A stretch of DNA of 64,000 bases from Petaurus breviceps papuanus (GCA_028583685.1 JAMXIF010001195.1:12464200-12528199), one strand, 5' to 3'. Positions 1-12,491 are shown, counted from the stretch's first letter. Notes: generated from the sequence alone by a model not told the origin. Numbers and translations: made by a program.

Positions 1-149
1 ATTAATTATTCAGGTAAGCCATGCAGAACAAATTTGGACATTAGCCATATCACAAAAGAGAAGCAAAAAAAAAAAACCCACAAAAGAAAGCAAGAAAATT
101 ATCTTCCAGTTTGCACTCAGTTCATCAGTTCCCTCTCTAGAGGTTATCG

Positions 150-1670
150 GATAGCATTTTTCAGCAGGAGTCATTTGGAATTGCCTTGGATCATTGTATT
201 GATCAGTGTACCCAAGTCTTTCAGTGTTGATCATCATTACGTCATTGCTGTTATTTTGCACAATTCCTCGTCCTTCTCACGTCACTTTGCATCAGTTAAT
301 ATTGGTCATGCCAAGCTTTTTCTGAATCCACCACCTCATATTTTCTTAGAGCACAGCATTGCTCCATTATGATCATATGCCACAACTGTTCAGCCATTCC
401 CCAATTGATGAACATCCCTTCAGTTTTCAATTCTTTGCCTCCACAAAAAGAACTGCTACAAGTATTTTTGAACATATACGTCCGTTTCCTTTTTTTTTGT
501 CTCTTTGGGGGCACAGACCTAGCAGAGGTATTACTGGGGCAAAGGGTTTTAGTGCATTTTAGGCATAATTGTTGTCCACAGTGGTTAAGCTGGTTCACAA
601 CTCTACCAGTTTGTTAGTGTACCCATTTTTCCTCATCTCCTCCAGCATTTGTGATTTCTGATAGGTGTACAATGGTACCTTAGAGTTGTTTTAGTTTGCA
701 TTTTTCTAATTAACAGTGATTTAGAGAATTTTTTGATGTATCTATAAATAACTTCAGTTTCTTTTTCTGGAAACTGCCTGTTCTTATCCTTTATCATTTG
801 TCATTTGGGGAATGGCTCATATTTTTATAAATTTGACCTAGGTCCCTAAATATTTTAGAAATATTTCTCTTTATCAGAGAAACTTACCATAAAAATTTTG
901 TATTACTTCATTGTTTATGGTACCTTTTAGTAAAATGTAATTTCCTTGCTTATCTTTTTTAATCAGGTCTGTTTTGGCTTCTGCTTTGTCTGAGATCATG
1001 ATTACTACCACTGCTTTTTTTTTTTAACTTCAACTGAAGCATAATTGGTTCTGCTTTAGTCCTTTATTTTAACTCTGTGCATGTGGTTTTATTTCAAGTT
1101 CATCCCTTGTAAATAACGTATTGTTGAATTCTATTTTCTAATCCATTCTGCTCTCTGCTTCCATTTTATGAGTGGACTCATTGCATTCACATTCACAGTT
1201 ATGATTACTGTATATTTCCCTCCATTCTATTTTCTTGTTTATTCCTCCTCCCTCCCCATCTGTTTTCAAAAGTCTGTATTCTATCTGACCACTACCTCTC
1301 TTTATCTGCCCTTCCTTTATTCATCCTCCTCCCCCTTTTTTATTCCCTTCCCTTTTTATTTACCTGTCAGGTAAAATAGATTTCTATACCCAACTAAATG
1401 TGTATATATATTTTTCTTCTCTCTTTGAACTAATTCTGATGAGAGTGGGGTTCAAATATTACATTTTTTCCCCTTTCCACTATAAAAACTCTTCCTTGCA
1501 AGGCTCTTTTATGTGAGAACATTTTCCCTATTCTGCCTCTCCCTTTCCCCGTTTTCCCAGTGCATCCCTCTTTGTCACCTCTTCGTATTTTTGCTTTTGT
1601 GAGATCATCCCAACCTAGCTGATTTACACTCATACCTTTGGTTTATGTAGACTCCTTCCAAATGCCCTAC
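150..1670 (-). mobile_element. L1-type LINE, 3' portion
   Basis: Read on the minus strand, 296-598 encodes an L1 ORF2 C-terminal signature: WHMIIMEQCCALRKYEV, against the usual W..(I/V)MEYYCAI(R/K). A matching stretch with the same order of motifs lies at 50.8-51.2 kb. The region 960-1670 resembles the pyrimidine-rich part that follows ORF1 in the two related elements at 23.1-23.9 and 25.6-26.4 kb. It is old, with many interruptions. It may be continuous with the ORF1 part at 2212-4107, giving one internally deleted L1/HAL1. Confidence 0.7.
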
Positions 1671-1719
1671 TAATAATAGAGTTCTTAGGAGTTACACATA
1701 TCATCCTCCCATGTTATAG

Positions 1720-2211
1720 AGGACTAGCACCTCTGGTCTGAGGGCTTGCCAAGCCTTTTTCAGGGCTGTTCATCTACCTTTGGTGTCCACCTAGCGCTCA
1801 GTTCTCACCTGTGACTCCAAGAAGCTATAGCTTTCATAGCCACCACACCCTGGTAAACTGTCTTGGCAGAAGGGCTCAATCAGGCTGAGGGTAACTGATG
1901 GGCCACATATCCATCTGTGAGTTAGGGGGATCTCTAGCCTAAGTATATGAAAAATTCCCCTGATGGAATGGGTGGATGAAAGCAGTCTGTTCCAATTGCC
2001 ATCAGGGTGGCTGAAGCAGGTGCTGGGGGGAGCTTAGAGCTTGGTCAGACATCAAGATGCCAAGGGCCTCTTGGGCCATCTCTGGTCATTCTGACTTTTG
2101 TCTGGCCACTGCACTCTGTAACTTTACCTCTCTTAAATCCGGTTTACCCATGAGTCAGTTCATTACCCTGTGATGTCACTGGTTCTCTTTGAAAATGAAA
2201 GATAAACACCA
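1720..2211 (+). mobile_element. RTE-tailed non-autonomous retroposon (MAR4-like)
   Basis: A 492 bp insertion in the antisense HAL1. It is flanked by imperfect direct repeats: ATCATCCTCCCATGTTATAG at 1700-1719 and ATCATCTTCCCATATAGG at 2212-2229. Its 3' end, GATGTCACTGGTTCTCTTTG then AAAATGAAAGATAAACACCA, is the tail I associate with marsupial RTE-mobilised repeats. A reverse-strand relative of the tail lies at 32730-32860. There is no coding potential. The family name is tentative. Confidence 0.6.
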
Positions 2212-4107
2212 ATCATCTTCCCATATAGGGAAGGAAACTTTATTGAGTCTCTTATGATTATCCCTTCATGTTTTCCTTTTTATGTTTCTCTTGAGTCTTG
2301 TTTTTGAATGTCCAATTGTCTATTCAGTCCTGTTTTTTTTTAAATCAGGAATGCTTGAAAATTCTCTGTTTCATTAAATGTCCATTCCCTCCCTCAGAAA
2401 AAAGAGATTACACCCTGTTTTGCTGGGTAGATGATTTTTGGTTGTAATCCTAGATTCTTTCCCCTCTAGAATATCATATTCCAAGCCCTCCAGTACTTTA
2501 GTGCAGAAACTGCTAAATCTTGTGCTATCCTCACTTTGGCTTCATGATATTTGAATTATTTCTTTCTGGCTGCTTGAAATATTTTTGCCTCGACCTGGGA
2601 GCTTTGGAATTTGATTATAATGTTCCTGTGAGTTTTCATTTTGGAATCTCTTTCTGGAGGTGATGGGTAGATTCTTTCTATTTCTGTTTTACCCTCTGGT
2701 TCTAGGATATCAGGGCAATTTTCCTTCATAATTTCTTGAAAGATGATGTCTAGGCTCTTTTACTTTTTTAATCATAGTTTTCAAGTAGTCCAATAATTCT
2801 TAAATTATCTTTCTTCAATCTATTTTGTCCATCATTTTTCTAGTGAGATATTTTACATTTTGTTCTTTTTTTCATTCTTTTGAGTTTGTTTTATTGTTTC
2901 TTGATGTCTCCTGTGGTCATTAGTTTCCACTTGGCCAATTCTAATTTTTAAGCAATAGCTATTTTCAGTGAGCTATCGTACCTCTTTTTACATTTGGTTA
3001 ATTCTGCTTTTTAGGGACTTTTTTTCCTTAGGATATTATTTGTGCCAATTTTACCATCAGGCCAGTGTTGTATTTTAAAATGTTTTTTTCTTCAATATTT
3101 TTGTGTCTTTTTTTTTTACCAAGCCGTTAATTTTCTTTTCATAATTTTCTTGCATCACTCATTTCTTTTCCCAATATTTCTTCTAACATTCTTATCTCTT
3201 TCTTTAACTCTTCCAGGAATTGTTGTTGGGTTATGTTTATAACTGTTTTCACAGTGTTGTCTTTTTCTGAGTTCATGTCTTGGTCTTCCCTTCCACTATA
3301 GTAGCTTTTTATGTTCAATTTATTCTCGTATTTTTGTTTGCTCATTCTTCCAGCTTAGTTCTTGACTTTGAACTTTGTGTTAAAATTAGACTTCAGCTCA
3401 CCTCGGCGTGGGAAGCCACCGTTCCAGGCATCAAGGTTAATCATGCTTCTGTTTTCAGAGTTAGTTCTGTGGGTCTGCAAGTTATTGGTGTTTCCAAGGT
3501 GATGTTATCTGGAGAGAGATGTGGTCACTGCCCTCTCTTGGTCTGTGCTCCAGGAATGGCCTCTGCTCCCATACAGCTGCAAGCTTTGCAGTCACCTTTG
3601 CCCTGGAACTGTGCTCAGGTCCTTTGTTCTCCCACAGCCACAATTGTATGCTCTCCTCTCATATTCTCTTGTGACAGACCATAGTCACTGTTTTCTGCCT
3701 TGGAACTAGGGCCAAAACAATATGGGCCGTAGAGGTGCCAGTCAGTGCCCGCTGTGCCCAGTGATCGCACTGGGTCCCCTGTAATCTGTTTCTGACCACT
3801 TATCTAACCTCCTGACTGTATCTCCAGATGGAGAACACCTAAAGCTGCTGCTGTTGCTGCTGTCCTGGCTACCTCCAAGGCCTGCCACTGGTGCCCCTTC
3901 CACACCCTCTGGGCCATCTTCTACCCTGCCAGTCTTCTTCTGCCAACCCCCTAAGTAGTCTTAGGCTGAGAAAATGGCTCACTCTGACCTTTGTTGGCTC
4001 TGCTGCTCCAAAATTTGATTTGAGGAGTCATTTTAAAGTTATTTGGAAGGAAATGTTGGGAGGGTTCAGCTAGGCCGCCTCCTGTATTCTGCCATCTTGG
4101 CTCCCTC
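2212..4107 (-). mobile_element. HAL1/L1 LINE, ORF1 and 5' end
   Basis: Minus-strand ORF1 region and 5' UTR. The minus-strand peptide at 3139-3345 (KKEIRMLEEILGKEM) is the N-terminal coiled coil of an L1 ORF1 protein. The 5' end lies at about 4107, where the minus strand starts near GAGCCAAGATGGC, the same start seen at about 25595 and 28787. Order and sequence follow the intact-looking relative at 23100-25595, but this copy is more diverged. Confidence 0.75.
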
Positions 4108-4289
4108 AGATCAGATTTAAGCAGCACCTATTACAGTTAAATAAACACTCAGATGGATCTGTAATCTCATCTTTGTGTTTTTGACCACAGATCACCAACA
4201 TTCCATGCTTTTCCCTCCTGTGTCCTCACTCATTTTCATAAATCTTCCCAAGGGCACCCACCCAATATACAATTATCCTTTCTTTGGTT

Positions 4290-4690
4290 CTTTGAATGTC
4301 TCAGAGGTTTATTTACTTCTCTTTTTCTTGATATATGATTGACCTTTTCTGGTCTTCCATGGACGATTTATACGTGGTTACATGTATAATGACTTTGCTC
4401 TGGCAGTCTCTCCTGTCTGAAATGTGCCCTTTCCTCACCTCTCTGTCTGCTGGAGAATCTTTGTTTCCTTCAAAATTCAGCTCAAATACCACCTTCTACA
4501 TGAATCCTTTCCCAATTCCCCTAACTGCTCCACCCTGTGACTTTGTATTTGCTGAAACATAGCACATGCTGTTTCCTCCAGCAGGGTACAAGCTCGTGGA
4601 AGACAGGCAATTTCATTTTTTTTTCTATTGTATTCCCAGTGCCACCATAGTTCTGGGCACACAGTAGGCATTTAATAAATGCTTGTTCAT
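4290..4690 (+). mobile_element. L2 (CR1-like) LINE, 3' end
   Basis: It contains the classical L2 track: TTCAAAATTCAGCTCAAATACCACC-type text, then 'CCTTTCCCAATTCCCC', a GGGTACAAGCTC motif and the terminal GGCATTTAATAAATGCTTGTTC. This is sense-oriented ancient mammalian LINE. No functional frame remains. Confidence 0.8.
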
Positions 4691-4699
4691 TATTTATAT

Positions 4700-5190
4700 T
4701 CACTGTGCATTTTTGTAATGCTGTATGAGTAATCTGAAATGCTGATTCTCCTGAGGTGGTGGCATGGTTGTTGCAGCAGCTGCATGGACCTGTCTCAAGT
4801 GCTACCTCCCCTCCCTCCAAAGACATTGGGTTCATACCATTCTTTGGGACATCATCTGCTTAAAACCATAGCTCGTAGGTCCCCAAAGATACTTTTCTTT
4901 ACTAGAGTAATCAGGGGACACAAAAAGTCATTTACTTGAAATAAAAGGAAAATTCAAATTATAAAAGATTAAATCAAGCAGGGTTAATCACTACACCCAC
5001 CAAAAAGTGACTGAGGCCTTCTTGCAAATGTGTGTGAAAGAAAAGAGAAGGAAAGAGCTCTGTTCTTGGCCACTACCTCCACGTAATAGCAGGCAAAAAT
5101 GTTCAGTGTCCGCAATAGTCACATTATGTACACTGGGCCTCTGGGCCTTGGCTTTAGATGAGTGAGTCTTTGCCTCTTCTGCCTTTGTTC
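4700..5190. other. Unassigned intron sequence
   Basis: I see no gene, exon or recognisable repeat here. Confidence 0.4.
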
Positions 5191-5191
5191 A

Positions 5192-5196
<5 letters not shown>

Positions 5197-5242
<46 letters not shown>
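5197..5242. repeat. (CA)n microsatellite
   Basis: An uninterrupted AC/CA dinucleotide run of about 46 bp, followed by a short second ACACACAC stretch. Likely polymorphic. Confidence 0.97.
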
Positions 5243-5245
<3 letters not shown>

Positions 5246-5249
5246 AGTG

Positions 5250-6320
5250 TACACACACACCCTGGCAGAGGGACTCTGTCAGTTACCTTCATGAGTGAGT
5301 ATTGTAGCTTAGAGCCTTTGGGTACTCTTTACTTTCCTCAGAAGGGCTGGCCTTGGCATAACCCTGTGGGCTTTGGAAAAATGAGCTTCTATTCCTAATG
5401 CCATTTTTTCTTACTGCTGGTTTTCCAAGGACCTCCAACCTTTGGAAAGGTCCAAATATCTCCTCACCATGCAGTTTTGGGAAAGAGAGTCTCACGGTCT
5501 CTGGCCTTAAAGACTTATGGGAATTTGACGTATTTCTATATATTCAGCGGTCTAGCATCTCCCGGAGAGAGGCTTTTCTGATAGTTACCAGTTTAAGGTT
5601 GTATTTTGTTTATGTTCCCCAAAATATCTGATGGCACTCTAATGAGGATTTACCTGTATTTTTTTCCCATACAGCTTTTTCTTCACAACATGGAAACGTT
5701 GCTGTAGTGACTGGAGGGCTCTCTGGAATTGGTTTTTCTACTGCAAAGCATTTGGCAAAACTTGACATGCATGTCATCATAGGTAACAATTTTGATAATG
5801 AATGTGCATTTTGTACGCTGGGGGAAAATCAGTTCTTTAGTTTCTAAGATGTACCAAGGTTGGTTCTTTGAAATGTTGATTCATAAATTAAACAAAACCA
5901 CAGAATGTAGCAAAGTAGAATTAAGAATTGATCCCCAAAGCGGGAAAACAAAGTTAGGGCCCAAAAGGAATTCATTAACTGGGGAAATAAAAGTATTCTT
6001 TTTTTTCTATGCAATTTACAAAACTCACTATGTATAAAAACAAGTGTTTATGATGATTGGATGTGGACCACACTCCCATCATTTCTCACGGTCTTTATTT
6101 TCTGTTCATCTACAATATTTTCATACTGCTAAGCTTCATTTATTCAAAGTGGGCTTTTCTAGGAGACTTCTTTCTCCTTCCTTTTTGGCTGTCTGTTGTC
6201 AACTTCATATCTCAGTAACTTATCTCAAGTTAGTTACTTCTCTTTAACAAAGAAAGATAGCATATCATCAATGAGATGATACCACAGCTGAAATTGAAGT
6301 TTTTCAAATTAGCCATTGTG
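5250..6320. other. Unassigned intron sequence around the exon
   Basis: Apart from the exon at 5675-5782 I see no recognisable repeat and no second exon. Confidence 0.4.
5675..5782 (+). CDS. DHRSX: DHRSX coding exon (Rossmann nucleotide-binding motif)
   Basis: An internal exon of a short-chain dehydrogenase/reductase. A pyrimidine-rich acceptor (ttttttcccatacag) precedes it and a GTAACA donor follows it. The 108 nt are read as 2 nt completing a codon, 35 codons, and 1 nt left over. The peptide contains VAVVTGGLSGIGFSTAKHL, then a run ending MHVII. TGGLSGIG is the TGxxxGxG dinucleotide-binding turn of classical SDRs. STAKHLA and the MHVII strand match what I recall of human DHRSX (VAIVTGG..GIGYSTAKHLARLGMHVII). 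DHRSX is a non-classically secreted or membrane-associated SDR, linked to starvation-induced autophagy and more recently to polyprenol/dolichol metabolism; this is family knowledge, not visible here. The reading frame is intact. Upstream exons with the N-terminal hydrophobic segment lie outside the window. Another close SDR (RDH/DHRS family) is possible but fits less well once the next exon is included. Confidence 0.93.
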
Positions 6321-6324
6321 GTGC

Positions 6325-6575
6325 AGGGATTCTTAATTTAGGGTCTATAAACTTTATGTGTGTATATTTGCATTTAAGTATATGTATATATATATGTGTG
6401 TATATATACATTTATAAAACCACATACACATATATTATTGTATTTCAATATAATTAGTTTCCTTTGAAAGTCCTCTGCAGCTTAATTTATGCACTTAAAA
6501 GCAATATTCTGAGAAGGTTCTCTAGGCTTTACTGACTTCCAAAAGGGTCGCAACAATATTAAAGAGACTCTACAA
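6325..6575 (+). mobile_element. hAT/Charlie-like non-autonomous DNA transposon, decayed
   Basis: The start GGGATTCTTAATTTAGGGTC, the middle TTTCAATATAATTAGTTTCC, the TTCTGAGAAGG motif and the late 'CCAAAAGGGTC' match in order a short repeat with ends like GGGGTTCTTAACCTGGGGTC that I associate with marsupial Charlie-type elements. The right terminal inverted repeat is eroded, so no target duplication can be shown. The middle holds a TATATGTGTG expansion. Confidence 0.4.
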
Positions 6576-6579
6576 TGAA

Positions 6580-9480
6580 AGAGTACTCTTGTTATCATAT
6601 CATCAAGAGACAAGATTTATTGAGTCAGGCTTAAGTCACTATCATATATTCAAATATGACCATCTGGCAACTTTGCTGTGGTCAGGAGTGGACAAAATGC
6701 TGTCCAACGATGAACTCAGTTACCTTACTAAGTGGTAAGATCCTTGTGCTTAGAAGGCTTCGTTTATGAGCTGGACGACCTCCCATGTCCCTGTAAGCCA
6801 TGCTGTAGTGGCTATTTCTACATGGGGTAAGATGAGATGATCTCTAAAGTTCTTTCCAATTCTAATATTCTATAATTCTTATTTTCAGAACACTGGAGTT
6901 TCAGCATAGTCAGGAAAAATTTAAACTCCAAGGGAAAATGAGATTTTAGGAGTGGCTCTGAATTTACATTCTTCTTGGCATTTTAACAACCCTACTCCCT
7001 GCTGATATTATCTTATTAATTTTTATCTGTACCTGATTAGTAATTTTTTTATTTGTAAAAGAAAATCTTATTAAGGAATGTTTTCTCTTTCCTTCAGTAA
7101 TTTTCTCAAGACATTGGCAAAAAATCCCTTTGTTCGTTCTTAAAACCAGCTCCTATCTCCTTAAGAGCAGTTATAGCACTTTCCTTTGCATTAGGGAGCT
7201 GAACTCAAGCTCATGAGTTTGAACATTTTTGTGCTTCCTTTAACCTTCCTTTCTGAAAAATGATTGCAATATTTTTCATTTCCCTATTCCATGGTCCTCC
7301 TATATTTTACCTGCCTTTCAAATACAGCAATTTCTTCAAATGATTTCCTGCCTCCAGTGACCCATCTTTCACTTGTGTGGAATAGAGCCTGTCTAATGAA
7401 GCATATTTATCAGGCTTCACTAACTTTAGCTCATTACTTCCTCTGCCTCGATGTTTTTCCTTTCTCTTTAAAGAATACGTTTATTTTAAAGTACTTTTAT
7501 TACCACTCATGTTTTCTTTTTCTCATCGGTGACTGGAGGTGACGTGAATTTCTTTCAAGTTTCTCATAGCCCTTTTCGTATTTAATTATATTAGTGTTGA
7601 CAGCTTTGTGAATGGTTTGATCTTTTTCTGTTTGTTTGTTATTCCTAACAGCTTCGGTGTTTCTACGAGCATTGGAGACAATTTCTTGATAGAGCTATAG
7701 ATCCAGGACTTTCTTTTATTAGGTTGTTTTCTCTTTCTTTGCCCCACTTATCTCATCTTCCTTCTCACACTTACTGAAAGAGAACTGAGGCCATTGCTTC
7801 TCCCTCACCCACCCCTTTACCACATTAGAATAGATGTGTAATACTGTAAATAAAATTCTAGTTTAGATGGGAATAGTGTTGAGGAAAGGAGAATTATTGA
7901 GAAATACTATAAGATATATTCACCCTTCTTTCTCTTCTTGATTTGAAGAATGAGTCCAGTAGATGGGATTTGAGTTCCCTCAAGGAACAGGTGTGCCCCT
8001 GTGATATATTAGCCTGCCTCCTCCTTCCCCTCTATCCCCTTTACTTCTTTTCAAGGGAATCTGAGATTATCAGCCCACAGCCACTTCCTAACTCTTTTTC
8101 TGTCTCTTGGCTGCTTCCCTTGTATCCATGACTGACTGTTCAGTGGTCAGGAAGGCGAATGGAATGGGAATTAGACTATGGAAATTCCTGGATACTTTCT
8201 TCAGGCTTATAACTGACCCAATTTAAGGTTTGCTGATACATGAAGATATGGAGAAATGCAGAGGGAGATTGGAGAAAGATATGTACATTCCTCCTTAACC
8301 TTATGGGGGTTGGTCAGTCCTTCCTTAAGTGTTCCTTAAGGCTGTTCCACTCCACCACCTCCCCTGATGGGACTGAACTTCTCCATGGCAAAGAGGGGCA
8401 GAAGACTGAGTGAATGGAAAGAGAATTAGAGAAAGGGATCCGAGGAAGGTTGGACAAGGAAAGAACAGCATTTCTAATTCAATTCCAGCTCCTTTTGGAG
8501 CCAGAAAGAAACCTGAACCAAGAATCAGAAACCAAACTTCCAGGTATTTCACTTCATTTATTCATTTGTTGATTCACTCATTCACTAGAAATCTCTTGTA
8601 CTCTTAGAATAGATAGTTCTCATTTACATAAATTTGAATTATGCAAATTTGAGTTTCTATAGAGAATTATGGAAGGTGTAGTAAAATGTAACAGAAATAT
8701 GTATTAAGAGAGTTTGAAAAAAAATGTTCCTGTAGTTCATTTCTAAGTTTTGTGGATCTGACAAAGATGAAACTTTCAAAGAAGTTACAAGTGTGTAAAA
8801 TTAGTACAGGAATTAGAGCTAGAAGTGAATGAAAATGATGTGGAGGAGTTGAGTCCCAAGAAGAACTGAGGAGTGAGGGTCTTTTTGACCTGCTAGATAG
8901 CAGAAGAAGAAAGGGAAGCTTTGCAACCCAAGGTGGAATGCAGAAGGTTCACAGGGAAACACTGGGCAGAAGCATTTTGTCATTTGAATGAATTTATTTT
9001 CTTGTACTGAAAAGAGGGATACAAATACATCAAGATTTTTAGTTGAGGCAATATTGTTTCCTGTCATCAGATATGATATACAAGCCAATGTCCAAACATC
9101 TCTTGATGGTTTCATTAAAAAAAAGTTGTATAGGCAACCAGCTGCCAGTGATGAAGGCTAAATGCCATGGGTGGGGAAAGAGAAACATGCTGCACACCTG
9201 TTCTATCTTTTCTGTACAGTTCTGTGCACAATTTGTCATTGGCTTTGCCTTTCATTTTATAATTCTCTTATCGTGATACAGCACTTCATATGTGTGCATT
9301 TTATACTTTTTATAACTTGTGTAAAGGTATTATTTTGTGTGTGCCTTTTATATTTGGCTTATGGATGAGTCAAGGCAAATTCTTATTATGTACAAATTGC
9401 TTTAAGTCTGTGGAAGTCTGCTTTCATAAAGTGAGAGCCATCTGTGAACATATACAGGTATTATAATGTTACCAAGATGA
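6580..9480. other. Intron sequence with no recognised feature
   Basis: About 2.9 kb in which I see no exon, no clear SINE or LINE and no long tandem repeat. The stretch at 8530-8600 has a TTCATTTATTCATTTG-type run that could be an old L2 remnant. Confidence 0.4.
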
Positions 9481-9489
9481 ATGATATGC

Positions 9490-9625
9490 GGTCCTTGGCT
9501 TCAAGAAGAATAGACTTAATAGCTTTCACTTTGGGAAAGTCAGCCTCTTTGGGACTCAGTTTCTTCAACTGTGAAAGGATTCAGTTAGACTAGATGTTCT
9601 TCAGTCTTCCTTTGAGCTTTTGTAA
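9490..9625 (+). mobile_element. MIR-type SINE fragment
   Basis: A degraded core of the form GGGAAAGTCAG..TTTGGGACTCAGTTTCTTCA..CTGTGAAAGGATTCAG, as in MIR/CORE-SINEs ('cagtttcctcatctgtaaaatg'). Confidence 0.6.
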
Positions 9626-9639
9626 GAGGTAATCAGTCA

Positions 9640-10020
9640 ATAAGCATAATAGTATTAATAATGAGTAGCTATATAGCACTTAAGATTTGCAAACCACTTT
9701 ATAACTATCATCTCCTTTTGTGCTCACAACAATTCTGGGCAGTGTTCCCATTTTACAAATGAGGAAACTGGAGTTTCAGAGTGGTTAGCAAGTGACCCAG
9801 AGTCACACAACTAATAAGTATCTGAGACTGGATTTGAATTCATGTCTTCCTAATTCCACATCCCACACTCTGTTGTGCTAATATAGTATCTGTAGTCAAT
9901 CAACTCAATTAAATAAATATTGATTAAACACCCACTATGTGTCAGGCACTATGTTAAGCAATGGAGATAGAAAAAGAGGAAAAAAGACAGTCCTTGTCCT
10001 CAAGGAACTTAATCAAACAG
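9640..10020 (-). mobile_element. MIR/THER-type SINE plus adjoining ancient repeat
   Basis: At 9640-9885, reverse-strand SINE text: 'TTTTACAAATGAGGAAACTG', 'CACACAACTAATAAG', 'TGGATTTGAATTCATGTCTTCC'. At 9895-10015, an ancient repeat beginning AATAAATATTGATTAAACACC, with CTATGTGTCAGGCACTATG and a 'CAAGGAACTTA' motif. Both are old. Confidence 0.7.
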
Positions 10021-10940
10021 TCAGTGTGATGTAGAAGAGATCTTGCTCTTTTGCTGATATTTTGAAAAAACTTAGATTTATTATGAAGTCCAAGATTGAC
10101 AAAAAAAAATATTATTTAGAAGAAGAAATTAGGTTAGTGTAGGGGGAGGGGAAAGTATCATTCCCTTGATCTTTGTCCAAGAACACCAAACAGCCAACAT
10201 GCTTTTGGGTTGAGAAGACTGCTAAATTAATTTTTTAATGTTTTGTTGATTTTTTTTACATCAATCAGTTCCTAAAGATCTTCCTTTCAACCACTCTTGA
10301 AAAAAAGTACAATTAAATAAAGCAAACTAAAATGTTTTCCATGCCTGACAACTAGCCCCTTATTCTATACCTGTTGTTTGTCAACTTTCTTTTGAGAAGA
10401 CAAATATTATTTCACCATTAGTTTTCTGAATTCAATACTGGTCATCATAGGAACTGATAAAATATAACTAAGTATGAGTAGATAGACCTATTGCAGACTT
10501 TCTGATGGTGGATCCATTAAAAATCACTTCCTTCAGATAGTGATTTTCTGACTATTGGGAGGTCTTCTTGTTCCCTCACTTTTTTCCTCTTCTTGAGGGT
10601 AAAGAGAAAATAAGAATAATCAAGCCATTTCCTTTGTTTAAAAGAATTTCTAATTTTCATATTTAATGTCTCCTTTGGGTTTGAGGCTTTATACACTCAA
10701 TCAGTCCAATTAAGTATAAAATATTTATAGCATAAGGGTGACTTTGAGAGGCCAATTAAACATTTTCTGAAGGCTTCAGTTTTTTATTCTCCATGACAAT
10801 TTGATTTAATTTCACTTCTTGAAAAATTATATAAGACTTTCTATTTAAGAAATATTAATTCAGATGTAACTAAATTCTGCTATTTCAATAGTATTTTATT
10901 TTAATATGTTATGAAGTACTTGTTAAATAATTTAGACTTC
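10020..10940. other. Unassigned AT-rich intron sequence
   Basis: No exon or family could be recognised. Confidence 0.4.
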
Positions 10941-10944
10941 TTCA

Positions 10945-11400
10945 TGGGATTTAAAATTTTTTATTATTTTTAAAAATTTTATTTTTAATTAATGGAATAA
11001 AACAAGTATTTCCATAACACAATACAATAAAAAAGATGATTGTACATGGAAATTGCAGATCTACTAATTGCAATTTGCTATTCCTTTCAAATATACAACA
11101 AAATCATGTATTTTCTTTTTTTTTCTCCCACCCCCCAAAAAAGAATGAAGACTATAGCCTATTTCTTTTTTTTTTTTTTTTTTTTTGCTTTTTGGAGGGC
11201 AATTGGGTTTAAGTAACTTGCCCAAGGTCACACGACTAGGTTTTTTGTTTGTGTGTATTAAGTGTCTGAGGCTGGATCCGAACTAAGGTCCTCCTGACTC
11301 CAGGGCCAGCACTCTACTCACTGTCCCACCTAGGCCCCCCCCCCCCAACTATGGCCTATTTTTAATTCAGTTGACATCATGTTCTGAGAAATTTAATCTT
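10945..11400 (-). mobile_element. L1 LINE 3' end, interrupted by a SINE
   Basis: The minus strand reads TGCAATTTCCATGTACAATC, then TTATGGAAATACTTGTTTTATTCC and an AATAAAATTTT tail. The same text occurs on the + strand at 36910-36990, so the family is present twice. The element is 5'-truncated and is split by the SINE at 11165-11347. The right-hand limit is uncertain. Confidence 0.65.
11165..11347 (-). mobile_element. WSINE1-like tRNA-derived SINE
   Basis: The poly(T) on the left is the A-tail of a minus-strand copy. The body contains GGTTTAAGTAACTTGCCCAAGG-like core text and, at the right, CCACCTAGGC, the inverted tRNA head. Target duplications ACTATAGCCTATTT (11151-11164) and ACTATGGCCTATTT (11348-11361) differ at one base. 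It sits inside an L1 3' end, so it is younger than that element. Confidence 0.88.
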
Positions 11401-12280
11401 TCTGACCCTAACATACAAGTTCTGAGTAGAATTGCTGTAAAATATGTTGGCATTTTTTTTTGGTCTGTGAAATTTTTTACAATTTTTTTTTGTGCTTTAT
11501 AATTTACTAAATTTTCCAGTTGTGTAAGCTAATATTCCATTTTCTGGTAGGTTAGGTTTTTGTTCAGACCTGTGATTTCATCAGTGTGAGAATTTCCAAT
11601 GTGGAAACTCCTCTGTAGAATGTTTCAAAAGTCTTAGGGCCATTTAATATTTTAAAATGCAGCCAAGACTTTTGGCACCTCCTGTATTTTATGGCCTTGG
11701 AAGCTTTCCTGGGGCATTGAGAGTTGGAGTGACTTACCTATGATCACTCAGATAGTGCTTCTTGACTTTAAGACTGGTTCACTATCCAGTGCTTCCTTTT
11801 AAAGCTAGTAAGCTATGCCCTGCCAGAAATGATGTTCTTTCATTCAGGTCCTAAGATGTGCTCTCTAAATGTCTAGAAGTGTAGCTTTTAGAGATGGAAA
11901 AGATCTTTTCGGGCAGCCCTTCCATCTCTTATCAGTGTGGGATAGAAGGGACAGTAGAGTGAAGTGAGAATACATTAGCAGCTGGAAAACGTGATGCACT
12001 TCTCACCTTACGGTGTATCAGGTGGCATGCGTCCACCTCAGAAATAATAGAAAAAGAAAGAGGAAAGGTACGAAAGAAGAAAGAATAACACGTTAGCTTT
12101 AGCTTTGCAGCGTTGCTGCAGTCTGGATTTGTGGTGTTTACTATACTTAAGGATTATATTCTTGCCTCTGGAAACATTACTATATCCAAAGCATGTTAGC
12201 TAAGGAGCATAGCGTCTTCGCTGGCCCTTTCCCGAAGGGCACAACCTGACTCATTGTCCATGTACTTCTGTGTGAGGGCC
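11400..12280. other. Unassigned intron sequence
   Basis: No exon or clear repeat. A short MIR-like 'GGCACTATTCTGTATGCATAC' stretch begins near 12290. Confidence 0.35.
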
Positions 12281-12491
12281 TGCTGTGTACAAGGCACTAT
12301 TCTGTATGCATACAGAAAGAAACATGCCATGTTTTTTTTCACTGTGTGCACAGCATAGTGCCTTATACATAGCAAATTCTCACATAGTTGTGCATAGGTT
12401 ATGGGCCAGATGTGCCCCTCAGATCAGGGGGAATGTTCTCTTGGGTGTGCTGGCCCACTTGTCCTATGCTTAATGCATGCATTTAGGTGCT

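Larger units (their letters stand above)
1..5674 (+). other. DHRSX: DHRSX intron, 3' part
   Basis: Intron sequence upstream of the 5675 exon. It is almost filled by an antisense L1/HAL1 (about 150-4107), an L2 copy (4290-4690) and a CA microsatellite. Between 4700 and 5640 I see only unique-looking sequence and no second exon. Confidence 0.8.

Noticed and set aside
3280-3684. A 134-codon + frame
   Set aside because: It is antisense to the HAL1 5' region and has no homology that I recognise.
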